The notes beneath the pieces were generated by a model. That model saw nothing but the letters and a program-made list of their open reading frames with translations. It was not told the DNA's origin and did not search any database. A DNA stretch of 8,978 bases, from positions 1 through 8,978 of the forward strand of contig CANQZB010000033.1 of assembly GCA_947628195.1 (NCBI GenBank), given 5' to 3'. Made by a program: the position numbers and the translations under genes. The stretch is from an uncultured Clostridia bacterium (GTDB lineage: Bacteria; Bacillota; Clostridia; Christensenellales; UBA1242). Positions 1-6,187 of this stretch are shown in pieces (positions within the stretch are counted from its first letter, which is position 1; each line of letters starts with the position of its first letter).

Positions 1-1
1 T

Positions 2-2365
2 GATAATGCACTTTATAAGAGTTATAACGATAATGACTTGCCTGTAGATGGTTCTATCTTTAATGTAACGGGGACAGAAACTACTGATGGCGCAACTTGG
101 GTTGAAACAAAAGAGCCTTGGTGGGCTATTCCTTTGCAAATTCTTATAGGATTAGTCGTGCTTGCAATAGGGGCGGCTTTAATAAAATATGGACATGGGA
201 AAGTATTCATAAAACTTCTTGGGCTTATTGTGGCATATATTGGTGTCGCTCTTCAGGTAAATCAATATATTTTAGACATAAGTAATCAAGCGGTTGTGGT
301 AACCTACATACAGCGCAGGGATCAAACGTATGGTGTTTTATCGGAAACATATTCACGGCCAATCTATTATTATGATGGCAAACTGATTCAATCTGATATT
401 AACACATATTACTTTAATGGATTTTCATATCAAGCATATACTACTGTAAGGCCGGCAGATTTTTACTCAAATAAATATACTAGGATTTCTGCCGATGATG
501 AAGGACAAATCCAATTTGAAGAATTAGCCTCATTGCCAGAAGTATTAACAGGCTGGGATGAAAATGGTAATAAAGTTACAAATCTTAACAATGCAAAATT
601 TTGGACCGAAGGCACAGTAGGGAGCAATGTGGAAACAATAGACGATTTGCAAGTGGGCACAGTATTTATTTATCCTACATATTCTTACGAAAATGGTGTA
701 TATTATAGAATCCTTAACTTGGCAAATATAGCATATCTTTCAGTTCAAAAAACTCCAGAGAATTTGAATGAAGAAGATTATTACATAGATAATGGATACT
801 ATTTTGTAAGAGGACAATATAGTGACCGCAAATATACAATGCCAAAGGCCGATGAATTTAACAACAACTTAGAATTTGACGGTTCTAACTTAAAAATTAA
901 TGATGTTGAGTGGAATATTACTGAAGATGAAAACATTGCAACTTCTGGAAAAGGAAACAATATATCCCGCATTCAATTTAAAACACAAAAAGAAATGCAA
1001 TTGATTGCGGTAAATAAAAGCTATTTAGAAAATAATAACTTTGAGATTGGCGATGACGCAATAAAAAAATATAGAATTGAACCTAATGGTAATCGCATTT
1101 TCGAATCTACACTTTATTATGGTTATCAATTCTTAAAGGAAGCGTATTACACAGCCAATGGCACAATTAAAAACGCTTATAACGGACAAATTGAACCAAT
1201 TGTTGCACAATTTAATTATTCTGAAAATGTTCCTTCTGGCACCGATGGCATAGACTATGTTCACTTCATTGCACAATATTCAGATGAAAATAATAATTTG
1301 CAACAAAAGGATATTTATTACACATTTGCAGGCGAAGATGTTCAAGGTAAAACGGGCACAGATTATGTATCTGGGAATTTGTTAGAAGGCATTTGCGATA
1401 CTAACGGAGAAGTAATAAATAAAGATTCAATATATATAAACACCTATCCTAACTCTGACGCCATAACAAATTACAATGCAGAAAAATTTGAAAAAGCAAT
1501 TAAGGGAACAGGCGAAGTTTACTTTATGGATAGTGAATTGTTTGCACCGAGTGAAAGTTTAATGACCATTCCTTATAAGGCTACTTATTATTACTTCGAA
1601 GGTAATTATGTGGAAAGTGAGGGGCTAATATTTAAACCTATAGAAAACGAATACTACTATCCAACTACATTTCTTACATGGGCAAGCTCTACATATGCAA
1701 ATACTACGATTAAGCTTTATACGGCAGAGGGTACCGAGATTAAAAACGGAACTGGTGAAGATGAGGCTATTACCTGGCAGGATTTGGTTGACAATTTTGG
1801 TAAATATAAAGATTATTATATTTCAAGCGATACTAGCCTGGGCGATTTGGCAAAAGTCTCTAATAATTATTATGTAAACGGCGATACAAAACCATTTGTT
1901 TCAGGTTATCGATATAACGACAAAAAAGTATGGGAACCAAGCACCCCTCCTAATGATAGAACATACACTGTTTTATATCAAAGAGATATTAGTTTAACCT
2001 TGCACAATGGAGTGCTATCAACAACAACTTTTGGGGCTTATGTTTCAAATGATGCTAACACCTATAAATATAATAAAATTCTGGCTAATGCCGAACACGA
2101 TATCTATACAAGATACAAATTTATTGGTGATGAAATTGTGGATTGGAACGACCCAGATGCTTGCTTATGGAATGCAATGAACAATAGGAAAGAAACATAT
2201 TATCTATATAACAAACAAACCTTATTGCCAAATGCTGGCAAATCCACATATTTATCGGAAAGCGTTATTGTAACATTCGCCACTAATGGCAAAACAATTT
2301 ATTATAAGGAAGGAGGGGAAATCAAAACAAATTCGTCCATTGAAAGTTATATAACCATTTATTAA
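2..2365 (+). CDS. Large Tyr-rich membrane-anchored surface protein of unknown function (5' truncated)
   Basis: I do not recognise this family. The reading frame is open to the left edge: codons from base 2 on read DNALYKSYNDND before the first possible TTG at 38, which has no ribosome binding site, so the true start lies outside. The visible part has a short polar stretch, then two hydrophobic segments close together (about bases 125-184, beginning WWAIPLQILIGL, and about 206-259, with KLLGLIVAYIGVAL). They are separated by a short KYGHGK loop and look like a transmembrane hairpin. The remaining roughly 700 residues are hydrophilic and very rich in Tyr, Asn, Thr and acidic residues, with only two Cys, as in secreted or surface proteins. 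I see no LPXTG signal, catalytic motif or clear internal repeat. The most likely role is an exported, membrane-tethered surface protein, but this is inferred from composition only. It ends in a terminator shared with the convergent lipoprotein gene. Confidence 0.8.
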   Translation, partial: DNALYKSYNDNDLPVDGSIFNVTGTETTDGATWVETKEPWWAIPLQILIGLVVLAIGAALIKYGHGKVFIKLLGLIVAYIGVALQVNQYILDISNQAVVVTYIQRRDQTYGVLSETYSRPIYYYDGKLIQSDINTYYFNGFSYQAYTTVRPADFYSNKYTRISADDEGQIQFEELASLPEVLTGWDENGNKVTNLNNAKFWTEGTVGSNVETIDDLQVGTVFIYPTYSYENGVYYRILNLANIAYLSVQKTPENLNEEDYYIDNGYYFVRGQYSDRKYTMPKADEFNNNLEFDGSNLKINDVEWNITEDENIATSGKGNNISRIQFKTQKEMQLIAVNKSYLENNNFEIGDDAIKKYRIEPNGNRIFESTLYYGYQFLKEAYYTANGTIKNAYNGQIEPIVAQFNYSENVPSGTDGIDYVHFIAQYSDENNNLQQKDIYYTFAGEDVQGKTGTDYVSGNLLEGICDTNGEVINKDSIYINTYPNSDAITNYNAEKFEKAIKGTGEVYFMDSELFAPSESLMTIPYKATYYYFEGNYVESEGLIFKPIENEYYYPTTFLTWASSTYANTTIKLYTAEGTEIKNGTGEDEAITWQDLVDNFGKYKDYYISSDTSLGDLAKVSNNYYVNGDTKPFVSGYRYNDKKVWEPSTPPNDRTYTVLYQRDISLTLHNGVLSTTTFGAYVSNDANTYKYNKILANAEHDIYTRYKFIGDEIVDWNDPDACLWNAMNNRKETYYLYNKQTLLPNAGKSTYLSESVIVTFATNGKTIYYKEGGEIKTNSSIESYITIY

Positions 2366-2395
2366 AAAAATTCACGGGTTACCGTGAATTTTTTT
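2364..2395. terminator. Bidirectional intrinsic terminator shared by convergent genes
   Basis: A perfect inverted repeat has arms 2364-2377 and 2382-2395: seven A, TTCACGG, a GTTA loop, CCGTGAA and seven T. It reads as a hairpin plus U-tract on both strands. The left arm begins inside the TAA stop of the upstream gene (2363-2365), and the right arm runs into the TAA stop of the minus-strand lipoprotein gene (2394-2396). One element therefore ends both convergent transcripts with essentially no spacer. Confidence 0.9.
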
Positions 2396-3371
2396 ATAAG
2401 AACCGCAAGGTAATTACAGTATCGGAAAAAGTTGTTATTTTTTCTGATTTCATTTCTTCATATTGATATAAGGAGAATCTATTTGGATATCTCATAACAA
2501 AAAGCCCGTTTTCCACTTTTCCGCCAGAGTTATCAAAAGTTACAATTTGTAAATCGCCCAATGTCGTTGTTTTCTTGTTTGATGTTTCTTTATTTTTTGA
2601 AATATATTTTAGGTTAATTAAATAATTATTTGGACGATATTCATCAAAATCTTCAAAAACCAACATAACTAAGCCATCCTTATATTTAGTTTTTAATTCT
2701 GAAGTTTTGTTTAAATTTTCTAACAAACCATTATAGGCATCAACAGACATGTTGCATTGACTAACGATTGTGGGTGTTTTTTGGTTTGAGAGTTCTTGTA
2801 TAAAGAAGAATGCTTGTATATATATACCGCCGAACAGCATATTTAAATCATCAACTTCTTTTTGTGTTAAATCATATTTTATATAATAATTTGTGAAATA
2901 GTTTGGGTTTGCTTTTGTTTCAACATTTAGGGCAAAATAAAGTGAGTTTGGTTCGCTTTCTCTTATAAATTGATAAGAAGTTACTTCATTTTCGCTTTGA
3001 ATTAGTTCGTTTACATCAAAACCTTGTTTTGCTAAAAAACCATAAGGAATAGGTTCAAGGGATCTTTTTTCGCTTTCGGATAAAATAGTTTTATTTCTTC
3101 GCATTTCAATTAAACCGTTGTAATAATCGCTGTCTAGCACGTTTTGCAAAATTTGGCTGTATTTGGTTTGGGGGTTGTCATCGCCATTCGGGTCGGTTAT
3201 GGTGTGGTCAGGGTCTTTGGTGTTGTTTGGGTTCTTGCCCGTGCAGGCGCTTGCGCCCATGGCTATTGTTAAGCCCATGGCGAACGCTAACCCGCCTCTA
3301 ACAATTTTGCTTTTGCCAACAGTTTTGGCAAAACGCTTTAATTCGTCATTCAATTTTGTTAATAAATTCAT
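2394..3371 (-). CDS. Putative secreted lipoprotein of unknown function
   Basis: This 325-residue protein has a long basic N-terminus (many Lys and Arg up to residue 25), a hydrophobic stretch at about 26-42, and Cys43 in the context MGASAC. That resembles a lipoprotein signal, although Ala at -3 is weaker than the usual Leu. Residues 44-68 are a Pro/Asn/Asp-rich linker of the kind that follows a lipidated Cys. The rest is a mixed alpha/beta-looking domain that I cannot assign. The ATG at 3371 is preceded by AAAAGGAG at 3378-3385 with a 6-nt gap, and further upstream by a perfect promoter, so the start is well supported. It is convergent with the large surface-protein gene and divergent from rplJ. 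It is probably anchored on the outer face of the cytoplasmic membrane and abundant. No partner or substrate can be read from the context. Confidence 0.85.
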   Translation of the reverse strand: MNLLTKLNDELKRFAKTVGKSKIVRGGLAFAMGLTIAMGASACTGKNPNNTKDPDHTITDPNGDDNPQTKYSQILQNVLDSDYYNGLIEMRRNKTILSESEKRSLEPIPYGFLAKQGFDVNELIQSENEVTSYQFIRESEPNSLYFALNVETKANPNYFTNYYIKYDLTQKEVDDLNMLFGGIYIQAFFFIQELSNQKTPTIVSQCNMSVDAYNGLLENLNKTSELKTKYKDGLVMLVFEDFDEYRPNNYLINLKYISKNKETSNKKTTTLGDLQIVTFDNSGGKVENGLFVMRYPNRFSLYQYEEMKSEKITTFSDTVITLRFL

Positions 3372-3382
3372 TTTAAACTCCT

Positions 3383-3409
3383 TTTCAACAGCCTTTGCCG
3401 GCGTTGAAA
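3383..3409 (-). promoter_or_regulatory. 5'-UTR hairpin just upstream of the lipoprotein RBS
   Basis: TTTCAAC and GTTGAAA (3403-3409 and 3383-3389 on the minus strand) pair. Three further GCC/GGC pairs (3400-3402 with 3391-3393) form inside after one bulged base. The hairpin abuts and slightly overlaps the AAAAGGAG ribosome binding site in a leader of about 43 nt. It could stabilise the mRNA 5' end or modulate ribosome entry. The structure is seen in sequence; the role is inference. Confidence 0.45.
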
Positions 3410-3420
3410 TTTATACTTTC

Positions 3421-3449
3421 ATTATAGAGCATAAACTTGGGTTTGTCAA
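3421..3449 (-). promoter_or_regulatory. Perfect-consensus sigma-A promoter of the lipoprotein gene
   Basis: On the minus strand TTGACA (3449-3444) and TATAAT (3426-3421) are separated by exactly 17 bp. Both hexamers and the spacer match the vegetative sigma factor consensus. The predicted transcription start is near 3414, about 43 nt before the ATG at 3371. Confidence 0.88.
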
Positions 3450-3622
3450 CCCTAAAAGCTAAAAAAATATTGCAAAAGTTAACAAAATTTTTAAAAATGT
3501 CGAAACATTTAACAAATTTTGCGTTTTTCGGGCATTTCGGGCAAAAAATTTAAAAAGGTAACTAAAAAAACAAACATTATTTATGCGGTTTTTAAAAAAA
3601 ATTAAAAATTTTAAAAAAACTA
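3450..3622. other. AT-rich spacer between two divergent strong promoters
   Basis: I see no gene in this stretch. It is dominated by A and T runs. The part just upstream of the rplJ -35 (about 3593-3622) has alternating A- and T-tracts, as expected of an UP element contacted by the RNA polymerase alpha subunit. A 9-bp unit, TTTCGGGCA, occurs twice in tandem at 3526-3543; I see no function for it. Confidence 0.5.
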
Positions 3623-3651
3623 TTGACATTCGCCTGCAGTTTGCGTATAAT
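3623..3651 (+). promoter_or_regulatory. Perfect-consensus sigma-A promoter of rplJ-rplL
   Basis: TTGACA at 3623-3628 and TATAAT at 3646-3651 are separated by 17 bp, a full match to the housekeeping promoter consensus. An A/T-tract region directly upstream resembles an UP element. The expected transcription start is near 3658, which gives a leader of about 170 nt before rplJ. Such strength is expected for ribosomal protein genes. Confidence 0.92.
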
Positions 3652-3659
3652 AGCAAAAG

Positions 3660-3785
3660 TTAAATAAAAATCTTGCCAAAGACCACAAGTGCGTAAGCGT
3701 AAAACATCAGTTGCTTGTGTAGGAGAGAAAAGAATGTCGAATAATTTTGAATTCCTTTTGTCTTGGCAAAAGGGATTTTTATTTA
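3660..3785 (+). ncRNA. L10 leader RNA (autoregulatory leader of rplJ-rplL)
   Basis: The leader has the layout of the L10 leader family. An outer helix forms between TTGCCAAAGAC (3673-3683) and GTCTTGGCAA (3760-3769) with one bulged A. An inner helix pairs CACAAG (3684-3689) with CTTGTG (3714-3719). The inner loop carries a small GC-GTAA-GC hairpin and is followed by AGGAG. In Bacillus subtilis the L10(L12)4 complex binds such a leader and promotes transcription termination when L10 is in excess. Here the outer helix uses bases that are also needed by the terminator hairpin at 3750-3780, so the two folds exclude each other. The pairing is read directly from the sequence; the family assignment is from memory of its consensus. 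Confidence 0.82.
3750..3780 (+). terminator. Attenuator terminator within the rplJ leader
   Basis: AATTCCTTTTG (3750-3760) pairs with CAAAAGGGATT (3767-3777) around a TCTTGG loop, including one G-U pair, and runs into a T-rich tail. This is an intrinsic terminator about 50 nt before the rplJ start. Its loop and the base of its stem overlap the 3' strand of the long-range leader helix (3760-3769), as needed for a terminator/antiterminator switch. Confidence 0.82.
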
Positions 3786-3830
3786 CAATTAGCAATGCCA
3801 ACTTGCTAAAAAGGCATAAAGGAGGATTAA

Positions 3831-4316
3831 GTGTCAGCAAATTTAGAACTCAAGAAAAATGCGGTAGAAGAAATTAAAACATTAATCAACAATTCTAAAT
3901 CAATAGTTTTGTTGGACTATCGAGGCATTACTGTTAGCCAAGACACTGCTTTAAGAAAAACCTTGCGTGAAAATGGTGTTGTTTACAAAGTTATTAAAAA
4001 CACACTTTTTAAAAAGGCTTGTGAGCAATTAAACATTTCCGGTTTTGACGAAGCATTAAATGGCACAACCGCTTTTGCTTTTGGCATGCATGACGAAACA
4101 AGCGCACCAAGGCTAATAAAATCTGCCATGAAGGATTACACCACTTTAAAGATTAAAGCTGGTTATTACAACGGCAGTGCAGTTAGCGAAAGTGAAATTG
4201 TTACTCTTGCAAGCATTCCAAGCAAAGAAGTGCTTGTTGCAAAATTACTATATGTCCTCAATGCACCAGTTTCAAGTCTTGCTCGTGCATTTAAAGCTAT
4301 CGCAGATAAACAATAG
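3831..4316 (+). CDS. rplJ: 50S ribosomal protein L10
   Basis: This 161-residue protein matches L10 along its length: an N-terminal RNA-binding domain with SIVLLDYRGITVSQDTALRK and VYKVIKNTLFKKA, a central NGTTAFAFG segment, and a C-terminal helix with SSLARAFKAIADKQ that binds L7/L12 dimers. L10 anchors the L12 stalk to 23S rRNA near the GTPase centre, and the L10(L12)4 complex is the usual repressor of its own operon. The start is GTG at 3831, supported by AAAGGAGG at 3818-3825 with a 5-nt gap. A small hairpin (TTAGCAA at 3789-3795 with TTGCTAA at 3803-3809) sits upstream of this site. rplL follows after 31 nt. The usual upstream neighbours rplK-rplA are absent. Confidence 0.97.
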   Translation: MSANLELKKNAVEEIKTLINNSKSIVLLDYRGITVSQDTALRKTLRENGVVYKVIKNTLFKKACEQLNISGFDEALNGTTAFAFGMHDETSAPRLIKSAMKDYTTLKIKAGYYNGSAVSESEIVTLASIPSKEVLVAKLLYVLNAPVSSLARAFKAIADKQ

Positions 4317-4347
4317 TTTATAAGACTAATTTTAAAAGGAGAAAATT

Positions 4348-4728
4348 ATGGCAAAATTAACAAATCAAGAAATTATTGAAAGCGTTAAGGAAATGACAGT
4401 TGTTGAACTTAACGAATTAGTTAAAGCATTAGAAGAAGAATTTGGCGTTAGTGCCGCAGCAGCAGTTGTTGCAGGCCCTGCAACCGCTGGTGAAGCAGCT
4501 CCAGCCGCTGAAGAAAAAACTGAATTTAACGTAGTTTTGAAAGATGTTGGCGCAAACAAAATTGGCGTTATTAAAGCAGTTCGTGAGGCAACAGGTTTAG
4601 GCTTAATGGAAGCTAAAACTTTGGTTGAAACCCCTAATTCTGTTATTAAGGAAAATGTTCCTACTGCAGAAGCAAAAGCTCTTGAAGAAGCTCTTAAAGC
4701 AGCAGGCGCAACAGTTGAACTTAAATAA
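4348..4728 (+). CDS. rplL: 50S ribosomal protein L7/L12
   Basis: This is a 126-residue L7/L12 of normal length. Its N-terminal dimerisation domain (about 1-33, with VKEMTVVELNELVKALEEEFGV) binds the L10 C-terminal helix. A flexible Ala/Pro/Glu-rich hinge follows at about 34-56. The C-terminal factor-binding domain contains EKTEFNVVLKDVGANKIGVIK and VREATGLGLMEAKTLVE. The protein recruits translation factors EF-Tu, EF-G and others to the ribosome. AAGGAG at 4336-4341 precedes the ATG by 6 nt. It is cotranscribed with rplJ and ends at a terminator 12 nt downstream. rpoB, the usual next gene, is not present. Confidence 0.98.
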   Translation: MAKLTNQEIIESVKEMTVVELNELVKALEEEFGVSAAAAVVAGPATAGEAAPAAEEKTEFNVVLKDVGANKIGVIKAVREATGLGLMEAKTLVETPNSVIKENVPTAEAKALEEALKAAGATVELK

Positions 4729-4740
4729 TTCTTTATGCTT

Positions 4741-4767
4741 AAAAAAACACCCAAGCGGTGTTTTTTT
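4741..4767. terminator. Intrinsic terminator after rplL, usable in both directions
   Basis: Seven A plus CACC (4741-4751) pairs with GGTG plus seven T (4757-4767) around a CAAGC loop. On the plus strand it ends rplJ-rplL. The A-tract makes it equally good on the minus strand, where it may end comF transcripts that read 160 nt past the comF stop. Confidence 0.9.
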
Positions 4768-4930
4768 GTTGCAAATTTTCCTTTTATTGAATTGCTAATT
4801 TGTTATTTGAAATTTTTTTATTTAGGCAAAATTTTTAAAATTTTTAAAAATTAAGCGCAAATTTAATGCAAAATTGCATTTTTTAATTAAAAATTAACAA
4901 AATTTAAAAGTTTTTATTTAAAAGTGTTTA
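4768..4930. other. AT-rich convergent intergenic region with phased A-tracts
   Basis: No gene is seen between the rplL terminator and the comF stop. The stretch 4828-4852 consists of AAAATTTTT repeated with a 9-bp period, which would be expected to be intrinsically curved. A short AATGCA/TGCATT palindrome lies at 4865-4880. Neither can be given a role. Confidence 0.4.
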
Positions 4931-5692
4931 TTAAATATCTTGCTTAATTAAAGCGTGCGCCAAAGTTAAAACATAAACTTGTTTTGCATGCCCGTGCATT
5001 AAAACTTCCGCAATTTCATTTGCAGTTGCGCCGGTTGTGTAAACGTCATCAATAAGCAAAATTGTTTTGTTTTTAATTAGGTTTTTAAAATTTTCATTCA
5101 GCGCAAACACATCTTTAACATTTTCTTGCCTTTCTCTAAAAGCAAGCGTGGTTTGGCTTGGGTTGTTTTTAATTTTTGTTATGGCGTCTATGTGCGGAAT
5201 ATCAAATTTTTCTGCCACAATTTCCGCAATTAATTTTGCCTGATTGTAACCCCGTTCCTTTTCCTTCTTTTTAAACATGGGCACAGAACAAATATAGTCA
5301 AACGAAACATTCCACCTGGCAAGATAATCGCACAAATAACCCGCCATTGGCTCGCACAAAAATTTTTGCCCGTTATATTTGTATTTATGCACAGCGGAAA
5401 CAATTTTGCCTTTATATTCAAACACGCTTCGCGCCATAACAAAACTGTGGTTATTTTGCGTGCACCTTAAACAAATTCCTTCACCTTCGTGCGTTAACGG
5501 CTCGCCACAGCGAATGCAATAATTTACAATAAACGGCAGGGCAGTTTGGCAATTTTTGCATGTGTCGTTATGCTCACTGCCATCCAACTCCTCCCCGCAA
5601 AATATGCACTTAACATGGCGTGGAAAGAAAATATCTAAAAGATACTGCTTAAATCTATTCCACTTGCTCTTTTTCTTTTTGTCCGCACTCAT
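4931..5692 (-). CDS. comF: ComF family protein (phosphoribosyltransferase-like)
   Basis: This 253-residue protein has the ComF layout. A basic N-terminus leads into an LLDIFFPRHVKCIFC segment. Four CxxC pairs (Cys29/32, 45/48, 59/62, 74/77) probably bind zinc. Then come the phosphoribosyltransferase fold with KYNGQKFL and DYICSVPM, the family hallmark ERGYNQA, the NPSQTTLAFRERQENVKDVFAL segment, and the PRPP-loop type motif TILLIDDVYTTGATANE near the C-terminus. In Bacillus and Haemophilus, ComF homologues are needed for uptake of transforming DNA; in non-competent species they probably act in DNA processing. The ATG at 5692 overlaps the stop of the XRE gene by one base (TAATG), and no ribosome binding site precedes it. 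Translation therefore most likely depends on ribosomes finishing the regulator gene. Confidence 0.93.
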   Translation of the reverse strand: MSADKKKKSKWNRFKQYLLDIFFPRHVKCIFCGEELDGSEHNDTCKNCQTALPFIVNYCIRCGEPLTHEGEGICLRCTQNNHSFVMARSVFEYKGKIVSAVHKYKYNGQKFLCEPMAGYLCDYLARWNVSFDYICSVPMFKKKEKERGYNQAKLIAEIVAEKFDIPHIDAITKIKNNPSQTTLAFRERQENVKDVFALNENFKNLIKNKTILLIDDVYTTGATANEIAEVLMHGHAKQVYVLTLAHALIKQDI

Positions 5693-5994
5693 TATTTATA
5701 GAATTTTTTAATGTACTTATAAAGTTCGTCCATTTTTGTGTTGGGAGTTTTTGTTATAAGTTCAATTAATTCAATTTTTTGGTCGTTGGGCGAACAAAAA
5801 TGCTTTGAATTTTCATCAAAAAGCATTTCAATATCCACACCTAACGCATTTGCCATTTTTAAAAGTGTGTCTGCATTGGGTGAGATATTTCCTTTTTCAT
5901 ATTTGGATAAAGTTCCACCTTCAACACCAACCTTTTTGGCTAAAACACTTTGTGAAATCTTTTTATCCTTTCTTATTTCTGCAATTCTTAACAT
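5692..5994 (-). CDS. Small XRE-family DNA-binding regulator
   Basis: About 100 residues. An N-terminal helix-turn-helix of the Cro/C1 type covers roughly 3-59: IRKDKKISQSVLAKKVGV, then GGTLSKYEKGNISPNADTLLKMANALGV and the closing DIEMLF. A short charged tail follows (about 60-100), ending in DELYKYIKKFYK, which may mediate dimerisation. I chose the ATG at 5994. The longer alternative TTG at 6009 would place the start upstream of the -10 box at 6001-6006 and has no ribosome binding site. With this promoter the message would begin at or next to the ATG, so it may be leaderless. Its stop overlaps the comF start, making a two-gene unit. It may repress its own promoter, which carries a palindrome over the -10. 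The target genes are not visible, so control of comF is inference. Confidence 0.88.
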   Translation of the reverse strand: MLRIAEIRKDKKISQSVLAKKVGVEGGTLSKYEKGNISPNADTLLKMANALGVDIEMLFDENSKHFCSPNDQKIELIELITKTPNTKMDELYKYIKKFYK

Positions 5995-5996
5995 AC

Positions 5997-6028
5997 TTGA
6001 ATTATACAATTAGAGAAATGTGTGAAAA
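5997..6028 (-). promoter_or_regulatory. Promoter and operator-like palindrome of the XRE-comF unit
   Basis: On the minus strand a TATAAT -10 lies at 6006-6001. A weaker -35, TTTTCA (6028-6023, 4 of 6 consensus bases), lies 16 bp upstream. Only six bases separate the -10 from the ATG at 5994. The -10 sits in an imperfect 13-bp palindrome, TTGTATAATTCAA (6009-5997), a plausible site for autoregulation by the XRE protein. The operator role is inferred. Confidence 0.55.
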
Positions 6029-6149
6029 TCAATAAAAAAACAAAGAAAATAAAACTTTCCAAATTAAAAATGATAAAACTAAAATAAAATTTAAAAATAG
6101 AAAGATTTTCCAAAATTAATTTAAAATAATATAAATAATATTAACAAAC
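6010..6149. other. AT-rich spacer between the XRE promoter and the toxin terminator
   Basis: No gene is seen. The strand is strongly A-rich on the plus side. Two similar segments, CTTTCCAAATTA (6055-6066) and TTTTCCAAAATTA (6106-6118), are spaced 52 bp apart. They are too AT-rich to call as binding sites with any certainty. Confidence 0.35.
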
Positions 6150-6177
6150 AAGAAAAACCGCTTAACAATAAGCGGTT
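6150..6177 (-). terminator. Intrinsic terminator of the phd-doc operon
   Basis: On the minus strand AACCGCTTA (6177-6169) and TAAGCGGTT (6164-6156) form a 9-bp stem around a TTGT loop, followed by a T-rich tail. It lies about 10 nt past the toxin stop codon and separates the toxin-antitoxin operon from the XRE-comF unit. Confidence 0.88.
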
Positions 6178-6187
6178 GAGTAATTTA

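Noticed and set aside
38..40. TTG as the start of the large left-hand gene
   Set aside because: The frame is open to base 2, there is no ribosome binding site, and the residues before it continue the same style of sequence. The gene is truncated by the window edge.
3163..3462. 99-codon open frame antisense to the lipoprotein N-terminus and its promoter
   Set aside because: It has no ribosome binding site, is antisense to a well-supported gene, and reads through that gene's promoter.
3526..3543. Tandem TTTCGGGCA as an operator
   Set aside because: It is too short and far from both promoters, with no symmetry or matching regulator.
4365..4754. 129-codon open frame antisense to rplL
   Set aside because: It is a shadow of rplL, kept open by its Ala/Glu-rich codons, and gives a low-complexity Ser/Ala product with no family resemblance.
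4865..4884. AATGCA/TGCATT hairpin followed by T residues as a terminator
   Set aside because: The six-pair AT-rich stem is weak, and the U-tract faces the plus strand, where a strong terminator already lies upstream.
6007..6009. TTG as the start of the XRE gene
   Set aside because: It lies upstream of the -10 box at 6001-6006 and has no ribosome binding site; the ATG at 5994 fits the family start better.
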